A program made the position numbers and the translations under genes. Below, piece after piece: positions 46,841 to 56,890 of a DNA stretch of 64,000 nt. The notes beneath the pieces are model-generated. The model was given only the letters and a program-made list of their open reading frames with translations, was not told where the DNA came from and searched no databases. The DNA comes from Promerops cafer (Eukaryota; Chordata; Aves; Passeriformes; Nectariniidae), in contig VZSE01014927.1 of assembly GCA_013398275.1 (NCBI GenBank), positions 888,052 to 952,051 on the forward strand, in the 5' to 3' direction. Position 1 is the stretch's first letter. The number at the start of each line of letters is the position of its first letter.

Positions 46841-46978
46841 CACAGAGGTTCATGAATATGTTTGATATGTAGATGTAGATTTATATCAGTTAGGGTAGGC
46901 TGAGTAAAGTAACTGGATAAGAGAGGCTAAGGAGGTGTATGGTTAGGGATTAGAGTGTGGTGATAAATGGTAATATGC
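46841..46978 (-). other. Strongly G-over-C skewed block next to T33
   Basis: In 138 bases I count about 44 G and only 8 C on the plus strand, unlike the surrounding sequence. Read on the minus strand it is C-rich, G-poor and ends in A33, like an A-tailed RNA copy. G-poor, C-rich light-strand composition is also characteristic of mitochondrial DNA, but I could not match it to a mitochondrial gene. No polyadenylation signal precedes the A tail on the minus strand. Its origin is unknown. Confidence 0.4.
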
Positions 46979-48412
46979 TTTTGTAATTAAAGCAAATCTT
47001 ATGTTAAAAAGGACTGGAGTCTGTTTGACTGGTAGATAGGGGTTTGGGTCTATTTACAGTCCAAAGGCACATTTAAACTGCTGAATCTCCCAGTTCCAAG
47101 TAGATCCTTTGACTGTGTGATAAGCGTGTTTTTTATTTTCTTACAGACTCCTCCTTATTCAGGGCACATCCTGGTTTCTGAAGGAATGAGTTTTTTCTTT
47201 GTGATTGCTATCCAGAGGTTGAGCTTGGAAAATGTGACCTAGTTCTGTAAATATTTGACCTCTCTATCCCTTGCACGTCCCATCCTCACCTTCCTCCACT
47301 TCTCCATACAAACTGCCAGCGAAACACTTTCCTCATGGTGTCACCTCTCATGGGGTAGGAAAAGGGCAGCACAAACCCAAAAATGGCACACAAAAAGTAG
47401 TGGTGATGATGTTTTCCTCTGAGGATATTCACTTTGTGCTTCACAAAATGGCTACCCAGCTATAAAACATCAGTGGGGGATTTAAGTATATCATAAATAT
47501 ATATATAAAAGACAAAATAATCTTGGATATAACTGGGTATATCACAGTCTCAAGAAAATGACTTGAGGCATTGCAGCTATGTAGGAAGCAAATCTTGGTA
47601 TCATATTATCCCAATTACCAGTTTACTATTTCTTCCACTTCCATTCAGAGATGGATTTTCCAGTCCAATAAAGCATATGTCAACTTGAAATTAAGAACTG
47701 GAGCTTTTCACATGTAAGAGTTGGACCTGAAAATCATTCTTTGACATCTTGAGTTTGGAATTATTTCAGCAAAAATGAACAGTTTTCATAATCAGTTTTT
47801 CATTGGTTTTGTGGCTTTTCTGGAGGGGAAAAGGGACTGGGTACAGGTGGAGTGAGAATATGTTTTGATCATTCACAGAATTCTTCAAATCAAAACCCAT
47901 TCAAATTCCTCTAACAAAAAGCTCCATACTCTGCAAAGGTCTCCTACTCCCTGTCACCCCAATCTTCCCACCATTCCAACTTTTTTCCCCTTTTAAATGT
48001 CTCCATGAAATTCCATTTATTTTGTTTGAAACCTTCATCTCACCCTTTTCCCTGAACAGCACTTCCCTCACATAAATACTACAAAATGCTGAATATATTT
48101 TTTTTTCTCTGAGGAATCATTTAGACCATGTTAAAGGTACAGCATGGTATTCAAGTTGTTCTAATTTGCCTGGATTCAGGCTAACTTGTAGCACAACTCC
48201 CACTTTATCTTGCATCTGTAGCTGAACCTTACCAGTGCCCAGTGCAGGATACCTGTACCTAGGATGTGGCCATTATTGTATCCTAGCCTGAGCATAATCC
48301 AAGTTACACATGCCTGTGGGCGTATGCACACAAATGAAACACATTCTCAGTGGATTTTTAAGCATCTTTGAATCAAAATACCTAACTTACTCTATGCAAT
48401 CATCTCCTATAG
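46979..48412. other. Unassigned non-coding sequence
   Basis: A short TA repeat occurs at 47496-47509. No gene or repeat family was recognised. Confidence 0.5.
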
Positions 48413-48430
48413 AAAAAAAAAAAAAAAAAA
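48413..48430 (+). repeat. A18 homopolymer
   Basis: Eighteen uninterrupted A. No AATAAA lies in the preceding 40 bases. Confidence 0.85.
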
Positions 48431-48986
48431 GTCCTGACAAAATCACTTGCAGTGGAAAGAGGAACACTATGGCCAAGGAGACCAGAAGAGAGTGTAGGAC
48501 TGAGACAAAGAATTTCAAGCAAAGTGATGCCAGATGACTTGCCTTTCAGCAGCCAGGCACTCAAAAACAGAGCTGCAGAGTTATTTGACCTCTGAGAGCT
48601 GTGCCTTAGTCACAGGACCTTATGGACATAATCACACACTGCTGGCTTCCCTGCCTGCAGCCTCCCTCCACTTTGGCCCCCAGGCAAAAAGCATTCAGGG
48701 ACATAACCCCGTTCACTTACTCGGGGGAAATTCTGCATTCCCAAAATGCAGATTGCAATGAGATTCCTTCCCAAAACAGAAAGTTCACAGGGTCCCTTGG
48801 CACCTATAATTTCACACACACAAAGGGAAAGAGCAGGAGAACGCAGCTGTATTCACCAGCTCAGATTATTATAATTAAAAAAAAAAACCCAAAACAAAAC
48901 CCAAAGGCCAGCCAAACACACTCTGGACATCCACATTTGTATGGTTTATAGCAGGTGCAGACCTAGAGGACATTTAAAAAAACCAT
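48431..48986. other. Unassigned non-coding sequence with A/C tract
   Basis: An A/C-rich tract (A11 then CCCAAAACAAAACCC) covers 48877-48906. A 109-codon plus frame (48622-48951) runs through it and has no recognisable content. Confidence 0.5.
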
Positions 48987-49012
48987 CAACAACAACAACA
49001 ACAACAACAAAA
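48987..49012. repeat. (CAA)n microsatellite
   Basis: About eight CAA units in perfect tandem. Confidence 0.9.
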
Positions 49013-50314
49013 TCTAGGTCTTAGAAGATATGTCCAGTGTTTATTGTCTTTTGAATACCATCGTTACCTTCATTACACCGCATTTACTTGGTGAACCATC
49101 TTTCCCAAAAGCAGTTCTTCATTTTTTTACCTCCTCATCTTCCTTTTTCCCCATAAATGGTTGACTTAAGCCCTTGACCATCAGTTCCTAGTGAAACTGG
49201 TGTCATCTCTGACAATTTATACAGATATTAGAAAATAAATTTATTAATTATGAGGTTCCCCATGCTTTACTATATCCTTATGAGCTCCATGAGGAGTTAA
49301 ACTCCTCTGCTGGAAGGATGTGTATCTAAACTTGAGTGGGAGTCTAATATATTCACAGCCTCAGACTAGTTACATGTGACATCTCACAAAACTCCACATC
49401 CTTTAAGAGCCACACTCACAGCAAACATGTTCAGCACAACCAGCTGAACCACTGTTTATTAGGTGACAATTCTGTAACCCACTGTGACACAATGAAAGGT
49501 CTTCACATCATCCAAGCAGGCCCAGTGCAGCCTCTAGCACAGGCAGGGAAAGCCACTGAGCTCAGGAGGGTGGTCTCACGGCTGACAGTGAACACACCTG
49601 CTGTAGGTAGCTCTCTAAAGATCCTTGTCCTGGTTGGCAACCGAGGCACATCAGTCTGGCACCTATTTTTGAGTGGTCTGAGTACCCATTCCTGCAGGTC
49701 CCATTCCCTCTGCTGGGAGAGGACTGCCTGCAGCAGCTCCTGACCTCTGCTGTCCACTGCACAGGACCAGGCAGAGCAGCACTGACTGTGCCCTGGGATG
49801 CAGAGGGTCCAACCCAGCCTGGACACGGCTCTCCAAGGAGCACGGTGCCGCGACACACCACGGCACACGCCATTCTGAGTGCAGAAACAATGCACGTGGC
49901 AGTGGCTTCCTGCAGGAGCACAGGAAGAGTTACCTAAAGGTTAAGTGACTTCAGAACTTGATGTATTTAACACTAGGAAACAGCTCCTGTTTCCTCCTTA
50001 ATAGGAACAAAAATTATAGTCTCTATGACCAACCTGAAAAGATGCTGGAAACTCTAACCCTGAAGCAAGGTTTCCTTTTTCTTGGCTATGAATATTTATT
50101 TTCCCACACTTCATTAAAAATGGGTGGTTCTAAAAGGAAAGGCAATGGAGAAGCTCTGGTGCTTCAGCATCCTTAAGAACGGAAAGGTCCTTGCAAATTT
50201 TTTTTATTCAGCTCAGTTAATATGGAAGTGCATAGGGGCAGCAATTTAGGTGTGGGTTTATGTACAGCTAGATAGATCCAGATATCCTACACTTCCATGT
50301 AGATATATATTTAT
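49013..50314. other. Unassigned sequence with a GC-rich patch
   Basis: The patch at about 49490-49900 is GC-rich and carries three overlapping minus-strand frames of 75-130 codons plus an 83-codon plus frame, all without recognisable content. Overlap in several phases indicates composition and not coding. CpGs concentrate at 49820-49870. Confidence 0.45.
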
Positions 50315-50351
50315 CTATGTGTGTATGTGTGTGTATGTATATGTATATATA
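50315..50351. repeat. (TG)n/(TA)n compound microsatellite
   Basis: Alternating pyrimidine-purine sequence of TG and TA units with few breaks. Such sequence can adopt Z-DNA or unwind easily. Confidence 0.8.
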
Positions 50352-50379
50352 ATCTTCAAGACAGATAAAATGCACACAG

Positions 50380-50500
50380 CTGTTAGCAGCTGAAACGGGC
50401 CTTAATTACACTCAGGTTGTCATGGTAACATCTGACAAGCTTTGCCTTCCTGGATGGGAGCGTTTGCCCACTTGGAGTTTCAGCGTACCAAGAGAGAGGT
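50380..50500. promoter_or_regulatory. Candidate conserved element containing an X-box
   Basis: This unique segment holds CCTTAATTACAC (homeodomain-type core near 50400) and the X-box-like site listed separately, with CpGs retained at about 50397, 50461 and 50485. It has no repeat similarity. Confidence 0.3.
50416..50429. promoter_or_regulatory. RFX X-box-like palindrome
   Basis: GTTGTC-AT-GGTAAC is one base from the perfect inverted repeat GTTACC/GGTAAC and fits the GTNRYC-N2-RGYAAC pattern bound by RFX factors, which drive ciliary genes. Only the motif supports this. Confidence 0.4.
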
Positions 50501-50809
50501 TCTAAGGAAAATTAGAATAAATCACACAACTTTCCCTGGCCTTTGTGTCTTCCTGCCAAGGCAAGAGGACTAGGAAAGAATATTGCTCCACAGGCTTGAC
50601 ACTTCAGAACAAAGCAAAAAGCAAAACGGTACAGGAATTTAACGGATAATCACAGTTAAAATACTTTGTTCTGCTGAGAACTAGCATCCAGCTTAATATT
50701 TCAAAGCATTATCTTCATTATTTTTTAACATTTGTAAGGCCTCATTAATGTCAATAAGTCTGGTACGTGAAATCATCAGTGGCAACATCTGAGCCTTTAT
50801 TTCTATTAT

Positions 50810-50940
50810 TCAGGTAAGATGACTAATGGAGAAGGATGTTACCCACTTCACCCATCATCTTGTATCAAACCAGTGACATAGTCAGGAATGGAGCTTAGTT
50901 CAGTTCTTACTACAAGTCCATACTCTATTTAAGGGCAGCT
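50810..50940 (-). mobile_element. MIR-type SINE relic
   Basis: CAGTGACATAGTCAGGAATG (50871-50890) followed by GAGCTTAGTTCAGTTC and TACAAGTCCATACTCTATTT gives the antisense 'cagtggcagagccaggaat-gaaccc-aggtct-tccagtccactgctct' order. A degraded 'gatgactaatggagaa' at its left corresponds to the core. Confidence 0.45.
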
Positions 50941-51289
50941 GGTTTAATATGTATTCATTGATGGCTCATTGTCTCAGCTCTTGCCTTTCTCCTTGTGGGA
51001 ATCAAATAATTCTTTCTTTTCCCTTCAACTGCTTTACAAAAGTAATTACTCCTATGAATAGGATGTTCAACCAGCTTCTCCCTCTTCATCCTTTCCATGT
51101 CATAAAAACTAAAAAAAAACCCAAAGCAAACAGGAGAAGGCCTACTTAAATCACCACACACCAAGGCTACTTTTAGCCATCTGGCCCACATGCACGTTTT
51201 CCTGAATAGCTGGCAAAATAGCAGTCCTGTGATGCACAACTTCAACAGAAAGCATCCATCTGGTGAGAGTGGTTCCAGCAAGTTAAGGA

Positions 51290-51435
51290 AGCACAGAGTG
51301 GGAGTCAGTGATCTGAACTCCAAGTTCGAGTTATTCAACCTAGACTTCTTTTTATGGGCAATGCAGACCAACAGGCAAAGGTCAATGTGTCTCTGAAGGC
51401 TCCTGTCCCTTTCCTGGCTATAAAATGGGTCTGAG
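51290..51435 (+). mobile_element. MIR-type SINE relic
   Basis: GGAGTCAGTGATCTGAACTC and GTTCGAGTTATTCAACC (tRNA-derived head with B-box remnant GTTCGAGT near 51323), then CTCCTGTCCCTTTCCTGGC and TATAAAATGGGTCTGAGG (near 51420) follow the sense MIR order. It lies inside the 226-codon minus-strand frame at 50955-51635, which argues against that frame being a gene. It stands in inverted orientation to the copy at 50810. Confidence 0.48.
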
Positions 51436-52250
51436 GCAGCCCGATCATGCATGGACAGTTGACTCTCAAACACTGTATGTGGGGCAAGACGAATCTCCTC
51501 TAACAGCTCTGCAAAAGCAGAGACACAACAAGTGGCAGCTCTGCTTAAATCACGCAGATGTGGCTCAACAGCTCTTGCACAAAGGGATGTTAGCAATGCA
51601 GAATTCATGTGTTTGTACAGCAGGCCTCCAAACACTGCTGTAATACATCTAAGAAAGAACTGAAAATCCTAATGAAAGCAAATTTGCATACAAATGAAAG
51701 TTATTTTTGCACTCACTATTCCCCCACCTCCAGTTTCATTCTCTTCCCAGAACCTCAAGGATGCATAAGACACGAGGAATTACTGCTGGACAGAAACCTT
51801 GTTTCCATTTCCCACAAAGAGGAGAAACAGCAGAATTTCTCACAAAATGTGCTTGGCTATTTCTATGCACTGATGCATTTAAGGAAAAATAAGAGGGGGA
51901 CAAAAAGGCTTATCTTTTTTGCAATATAAAAAGATTGAAGAATAGTGTTTCAAAGTGGAAAGTCAAAATGCTTCAGTTCAGAAAACTGAAGCAGAAATGA
52001 GAAAAGGGATAAAACCTCTGGGCCTCTCCCCAAAATTTCAGAGGGCACAATGCTCTGAAAGGTTTTATTGCAAAATGGAATTTTTACACTAAAACCTATC
52101 TTTAAAGCCAAAAATACTTTTAATAAGAAAATTATTATTCGTTTTTCCTGAACACTGAATGGGTGTTATTTTGCCTCTGAAGGATTCTCACATATTAACT
52201 TAGAGCTTTTTGCATCATCCTTTCCTAGGAACCTATGTTTCTAAGTTTCA
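51436..52250. other. Unassigned non-coding sequence
   Basis: Overlapping frames of 61-106 codons occur at 51609-51929 without recognisable content. Nothing else is seen. Confidence 0.45.
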
Positions 52251-52281
52251 CTCTTGTCTCTCTCTCTCCTCCTCCTCCCCC
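52251..52281 (+). repeat. (CT)n/(CCT)n pyrimidine tract
   Basis: CT units pass into CCT units, with a single G at 52256. Confidence 0.8.
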
Positions 52282-52299
52282 ACTTTAATTTTATTATTA

Positions 52300-52510
52300 T
52301 TTTTTTCTTTCATTTCATAAGCTCTTAGCTTTTTAATATGAGAGCCTTTTATTTCTATAAAACTGCAGCTGCTTTCATTTAGTTTTATGGATTTAATGTA
52401 TTTAGAGGTTCCAAGAGAAGCTTGGAGCTGGCGGTATTATCCAGACATTTGCTGCTTAGTGCCTTTTCTAATGACAAGACTTATCTGATTCAGAACATTT
52501 CATATCTGTA
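52300..52510. promoter_or_regulatory. Candidate conserved non-coding element
   Basis: AT-rich unique sequence with TTTTATGGATTTAATG (near 52382), CTGGCGGTATTATCC (near 52428) and CTTTTCTAATGAC (near 52462). A CpG is retained at 52432 in AT-rich context. It has no repeat similarity. Confidence 0.3.
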
Positions 52511-52719
52511 GAAAAATTAATTCTCTCTCCCTTTGTCTTTAGGCCTCAAGATTTAATTTGTTCAGGGGATTCTTTCAAGCAATTTTTTTTTCCCTTTGCA
52601 GATACCCTGATGACTTACTTCCAATGCTGAAGTTGTTCTTCCTGCTGGCGTTTTAGTCTGAAGCATTTGCAACTTGGTACTTGTGTGTGTTCCCATCACC
52701 ACAGCATCTGAGCTGCTCT

Positions 52720-52830
52720 CAGTATTTAATGTATTTAGTGCTCCTGCTCTGTGAGGCAGAGGTTGCCATTTTTTGCCACTCTCACCATTTTACACACATG
52801 GAAATGAAGCCAAGAGGGAACCAAAGCTTG
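52720..52830 (-). mobile_element. MIR-type SINE relic
   Basis: CACTCTCACCATTTTACACA and CATGGAAATGAAGCCAAGAG correspond to the antisense MIR core ('atccccattttacagatgaggaaactgaggcacagag'). A GTGCTCCTGCTCTGTGAGG stretch precedes it. About 110 bp survive. Confidence 0.5.
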
Positions 52831-54699
52831 TGTCTGCAATGGATCCATATTGATTTCAATATGAGTCACCCATCTCAAAGACTCTTCTGAGTGTAACAAA
52901 AAGTGGTTTAATCTAGGCTGAACAGGAGTTTTTTCTGATGGAGTGCAAGTGTACTTGGGCATCATATTAAGGTCATCTTCCTTTCTATGGGTACCCCACA
53001 CCAATCCATGGTATAATGTCCCTGGAAATATTGTTTATGTCAAGCCAAAGAAACATATCCATCAGAGAAAGTCAGTCAATCAATGGTTGAAACTTTTTCG
53101 GAATCAACCTTCATACTGAGAAACACAGGATGGCAAATCGTGTCATTTAAGACAGCTCCAGAGATGAAAATAGGTGTGCTGCAGCTGTCCTGTGCTGCTT
53201 GCAGGTGAACAGCATGTGAAGCTGCCTATCAGCATTCAAAAAATGCCATGATCTTTTTGTAGGTTGGATCATTAGACAAGTATATTCATTTAAGACTACT
53301 TTGTCCTCTCATCAGGGTAACCCAAGGACCGCAGCAGGATGCTAAGGCATGGACCAAGACTTTGCAATTACTGAAACACCAATTTAGTTATCACTTGTTA
53401 TTACTCTGCCACCTCTGTTGCACAGGAGAAAACTGCACCTGTTAAGAAGCAGGGTTATTATCCGTATCTATTTTCTCTATTTCATCTCTCTGCTTTTTGT
53501 CCTCTGCAATAACTCCTGAGGACCTTTAGAAGGCCTCATACTAGCCTTCTTCTTCACCCCATCTATTAACCTGATCAGCAATGAAAAAGTTCATTGCAAT
53601 ATTCATCCATCATTTTTAGTCTTTATTGTTAATATCCTTTAATACATTTATGGGGAATTTACGCCTTACAGAAGCACCATTTCTAATCACTTAGGACAGT
53701 TCACTGTCTTTCTTAGAGTTAAACTCTTGCAATATTAAGGACTAGACCACTGATCCCTAATGTACAATTTTCACATATTTATTTCATCTAACCTGTTTAA
53801 AAACAACAACAAAAAAAAACCAAATAAAACCAAAACACTGTACATATATTTGAACATTATTGGTTTTGAAATCTAAGCCTGAAAACTAAAAATTGACAAT
53901 TAAATCAGTTGTATTAGATCTGAATTTAAAATTTTTGAAATTGTGAAATGACTGCAAGAACAATATTGAAGAAATAGGAAACAAACCTTAGGATCAGAAG
54001 ACAAACTTTCTCCAAAGTCATCAAAACTTTTATGTTTGTCTTTCAAGTTCTTTTCATAAAAATATAAACCATACAGAAATCTGAATTTGAGGTGACTGGG
54101 AATGGGACTGGGTCTAGAGATCAGATCACAGAAAACAACAGCAACAGCAAAAAAAAAGTTAGCGCTTTCCCTACCCCCATGAAGATTTCTGGAAAGTTAA
54201 AATTTAAAATATTGAGAACACAAGACTGACTGAGAAGGAAAGACATTCTCATGTTTTTGCTTCCATTTGTTCAAAGATCTGGGGGGAAAAACCAAACTCC
54301 CTGTATGTCAAAAACCTGCCATCCCTATCCCTTTAAAAGCTTATGTTTATGAGGCATTTCAATAAAATGAAGAGGAAATGATTTGCTGCTTTGCTAAAGA
54401 ACAAAGCCACAAAAAATACTTTCATGTTTACATACCATAAGGCAGCTAAAGGGCACCCCTCAAACCCTACTAAATGCATTCCCATGCACCTACTTTCAAG
54501 AATTTTGATGGGAAAGATCATAAAAAGCTTGTGTTTTATCAATTGATGGGGAAGGCTAGTTGTAACTGTATGTGGCACCATCCCTGAAACAGAGGAAAAG
54601 ACAAGGGATAGAGAGACTGTCTCTGTATTTCCCATCTGAGTCCCACAAGACTATTAAATATTAAATATGTAGGTTAGATGCCTCACTGACCACTGAAGA
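52831..54699. other. Unassigned AT-rich non-coding sequence
   Basis: An A/C-rich tract lies at 53799-53837. The 100-codon minus frame at 54333-54635 has no recognisable content. Confidence 0.5.
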
Positions 54700-54806
54700 A
54701 AGATTGTGCTGGGCACTACACAGGAGCAGACAGCATCCTGAAGAGCTTACAACCCAAAAAGGTGAGACAGCAAATGGAGGTGACAGCAAAAGGAGGTGAC
54801 AGCAAG
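54700..54806 (-). mobile_element. Amniote SINE-like fragment with minisatellite tail
   Basis: TTGTGCTGGGCACTACACAG (54705-54724) followed by GACAGCATCCTGAAGAGCTT and ACAACCCAAAAAGGTGAGAC matches the 'gtgctgggcactgtacaaa-gacagtccctgcc-aagagcttacaatctaa' block I know from amniote interspersed repeats of MIR type. The 3' part is expanded into a short tandem array. Confidence 0.5.
54761..54806. repeat. Three-copy minisatellite, about 15-16 bp unit
   Basis: GGTGAGACAGCAAAT, GGAGGTGACAGCAAAA and GGAGGTGACAGCAAG stand in tandem. The last two units are nearly identical, so the duplication is recent relative to the SINE in which it lies. Confidence 0.75.
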
Positions 54807-56789
54807 CTGCTTTTCAAGGATCACTGCAAAAAGATCAGCAAAAGATGAAGTGGAAGCAAAACCCAACTTTTCAGCCCAAAGTTGAGTAAGGTGTATAGAA
54901 AGGTGGTGCCCCTCCAGCGGCTACCTCTACATACAGGGACCTTCCCTGCACACACAAGTTTGGAGAGCACTTGTGGAGGGAACTGCTTCTCCAAGGATTC
55001 TGGAGGCATGGGCAGCAGAGGACACCCCGGGATGAGACACACAAGAGTCAGCCTTGGAAACCCACCCCTCAAACTGAACCATGTCTTTTCAGGGCAGTGC
55101 ATCACAGTTCCCATGCAGGGTTCAGAGGATGGGGAGTTTGTTATCTCAGGGAGGAGGCAACAGCTGGGATGGGGGGAAGAGTCACAGCAGTGGATGTTTG
55201 TATAGATCACAGACCCCCAGCTCTCTGAGAAACACATTCTCCCCGGTTTAATTCTCCAACAGAGCCACAGACAGAGCTGAACTCCATACGCTCCATTTCA
55301 TATCCCTTCCCTTATAAACCTTTATTAAGGCTTTATGTTACACAACTATCACCGATACAAAACATTTAGGCTTCCAGGAGACCGAGTGCATTAAAACTCC
55401 TTGCGTGGAATGGCAGGAACCAATTCCTCATTTTTACTGGCTGGGAACTGAACCTTAATAGGCCACAGAGCACAAAACTCATAAACCATTGGAGTAAGAG
55501 GAGGAGGGGAGAGGGGGAATAAGGAGGGAGGAGGGGGAGAAGTTTGTTGCTGAGGTTATGAAATTATAACAGAACAAAATATAACAAAATATGTGAGGCA
55601 GGCCACAGCAAGGAATCCTCCCCACCCATGGCAGAGTTAACCTTGCCACTGATGTCCAGCAGCTGGAGGGGAAACAAATAAAGCAGGACCATGCTCTTAA
55701 CAAAAGAAAGTGTTGTTTCTTGGCACTTGAATAGCAGCAACCCTCATCTCCAGCTCTGGTGCTCCTCGGGAGAGTTTGGGGATTGCTGGCTCAGGCATGA
55801 GTTGCCTTTGCCTAGCAACCAGCACAAAGTCCGTCTGTCAGCCTGGTCTAAAGTCGCTTCATCCTGCCTTCCCCCTGCTCCAAGCACACAGAAGGGTCTC
55901 CAAGCTCATTTGTCAGACTTCAGCTCCATCCACCTCTAAGCCCATCTAAAGAGAGTGTTCTCCTGTACCAACTGCAGGTAGCAAGATGGTTTGGGCCTTT
56001 GTGTATTTCATCCCGTTCCCCTTCATCTTATTCTGCTGTTGCAGCCCCTCATTGGGAAGCTCTCAGAGGAGGGACTGCCTGCTCTGAGGAGATAGTTAAG
56101 CCAATAGACTTACCTAGGAGGAAGGATTAGGCAGTTCTGTAGCCACACATATCTCTCTCTGCCTGGCTGTTATGTTAAAATACCTGTTTCTGCTGATGGA
56201 AACATTCTGGGTGCAAGGATGCTTTTAAAGCAGTATGTAGGACAAAGCAAAAAAAAAAACCCACCAAAAACCAGAAAACCAAAAACCAACCAAAACTCCA
56301 CAACAGCTGGAAGCTGATTTCTAAGGGCTTCTTTCCCTAGCAAATATCAGGTTCTCTAAATGCAGACAGAATTCTGCAGATTGCAGAGGAAAAGTCAAAT
56401 CTCCAACTCAGAACACTCTGCAGATTAATTAAATTCTGCAACCATTTATTTTGCTGCAGAAAGTTACTGCTGGGATCCCCCCCATGCTGTGTCACTGTGA
56501 CCTGAACCACCTGAGCCAGGAATGGTTTGACTTCCTGGAAGAGTGAGAAGACACTTTACTCCTCTGACCAAGAAGAGGAACTTATTAGGAAATTAAACAA
56601 GCTGAAATGCACAAGACAAGCCTGGTAAATGCAATTGTGCTCCAGTCAGAGTCAGAAGTGGCTGCTCTCCAAAAGTTGGAGCAAGTTAGTCCCTGCGTCA
56701 GGGTTTCTTCAAGTCAGAACAGAAGATAATCACCCATTCTGGGCACGAGAGGGATATTTACTTAATGTGTTCTGACTTTGGAAATGGAA
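54807..56789. other. Unassigned non-coding sequence
   Basis: A purine tract covers 55491-55542 and an A/C tract 56248-56298. The minus frame of 138 codons (54821-55237) and the plus frame of 107 codons (54882-55205) overlap each other and lack recognisable content. An X-box-like site is listed separately. Confidence 0.5.
55801..55819. promoter_or_regulatory. X-box-like half-site array
   Basis: GTTGCC (55801-55806), TTTGCC (55807-55812) and AGCAAC (55814-55819) offer an RFX-type pair: the second and third elements form an X-box with a 1-bp spacer and one mismatch. Confidence 0.3.
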
Positions 56790-56890
56790 GATTATGAGAT
56801 ACATGGCAACAGTTACCTTCCAAAGCTTAAAGTTATCATAATGTCATTCTTCTAATTACAAATCAGACTCAATACCAAAGGCCAAAAGGA
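56790..56890. promoter_or_regulatory. Candidate conserved non-coding element
   Basis: CATGGCAACAGTTACC (RFX/MYB-like, near 56802) is followed by AAGTTATCATAATGTCATTC and CTAATTACAAATC (near 56852). It is short and AT-rich, with no repeat similarity. Confidence 0.25.

Noticed and set aside
50955..51635. 226-codon minus-strand open frame, the longest in the window
   Set aside because: No domain or recognisable similarity, and a MIR-type SINE relic lies inside it. One frame of this length in 64 kb of six-frame sequence is compatible with chance.
55501..55542. G-rich purine tract as a G-quadruplex
   Set aside because: One of the loops is 8 nt, beyond the usual limit, so it is listed only as a purine tract.
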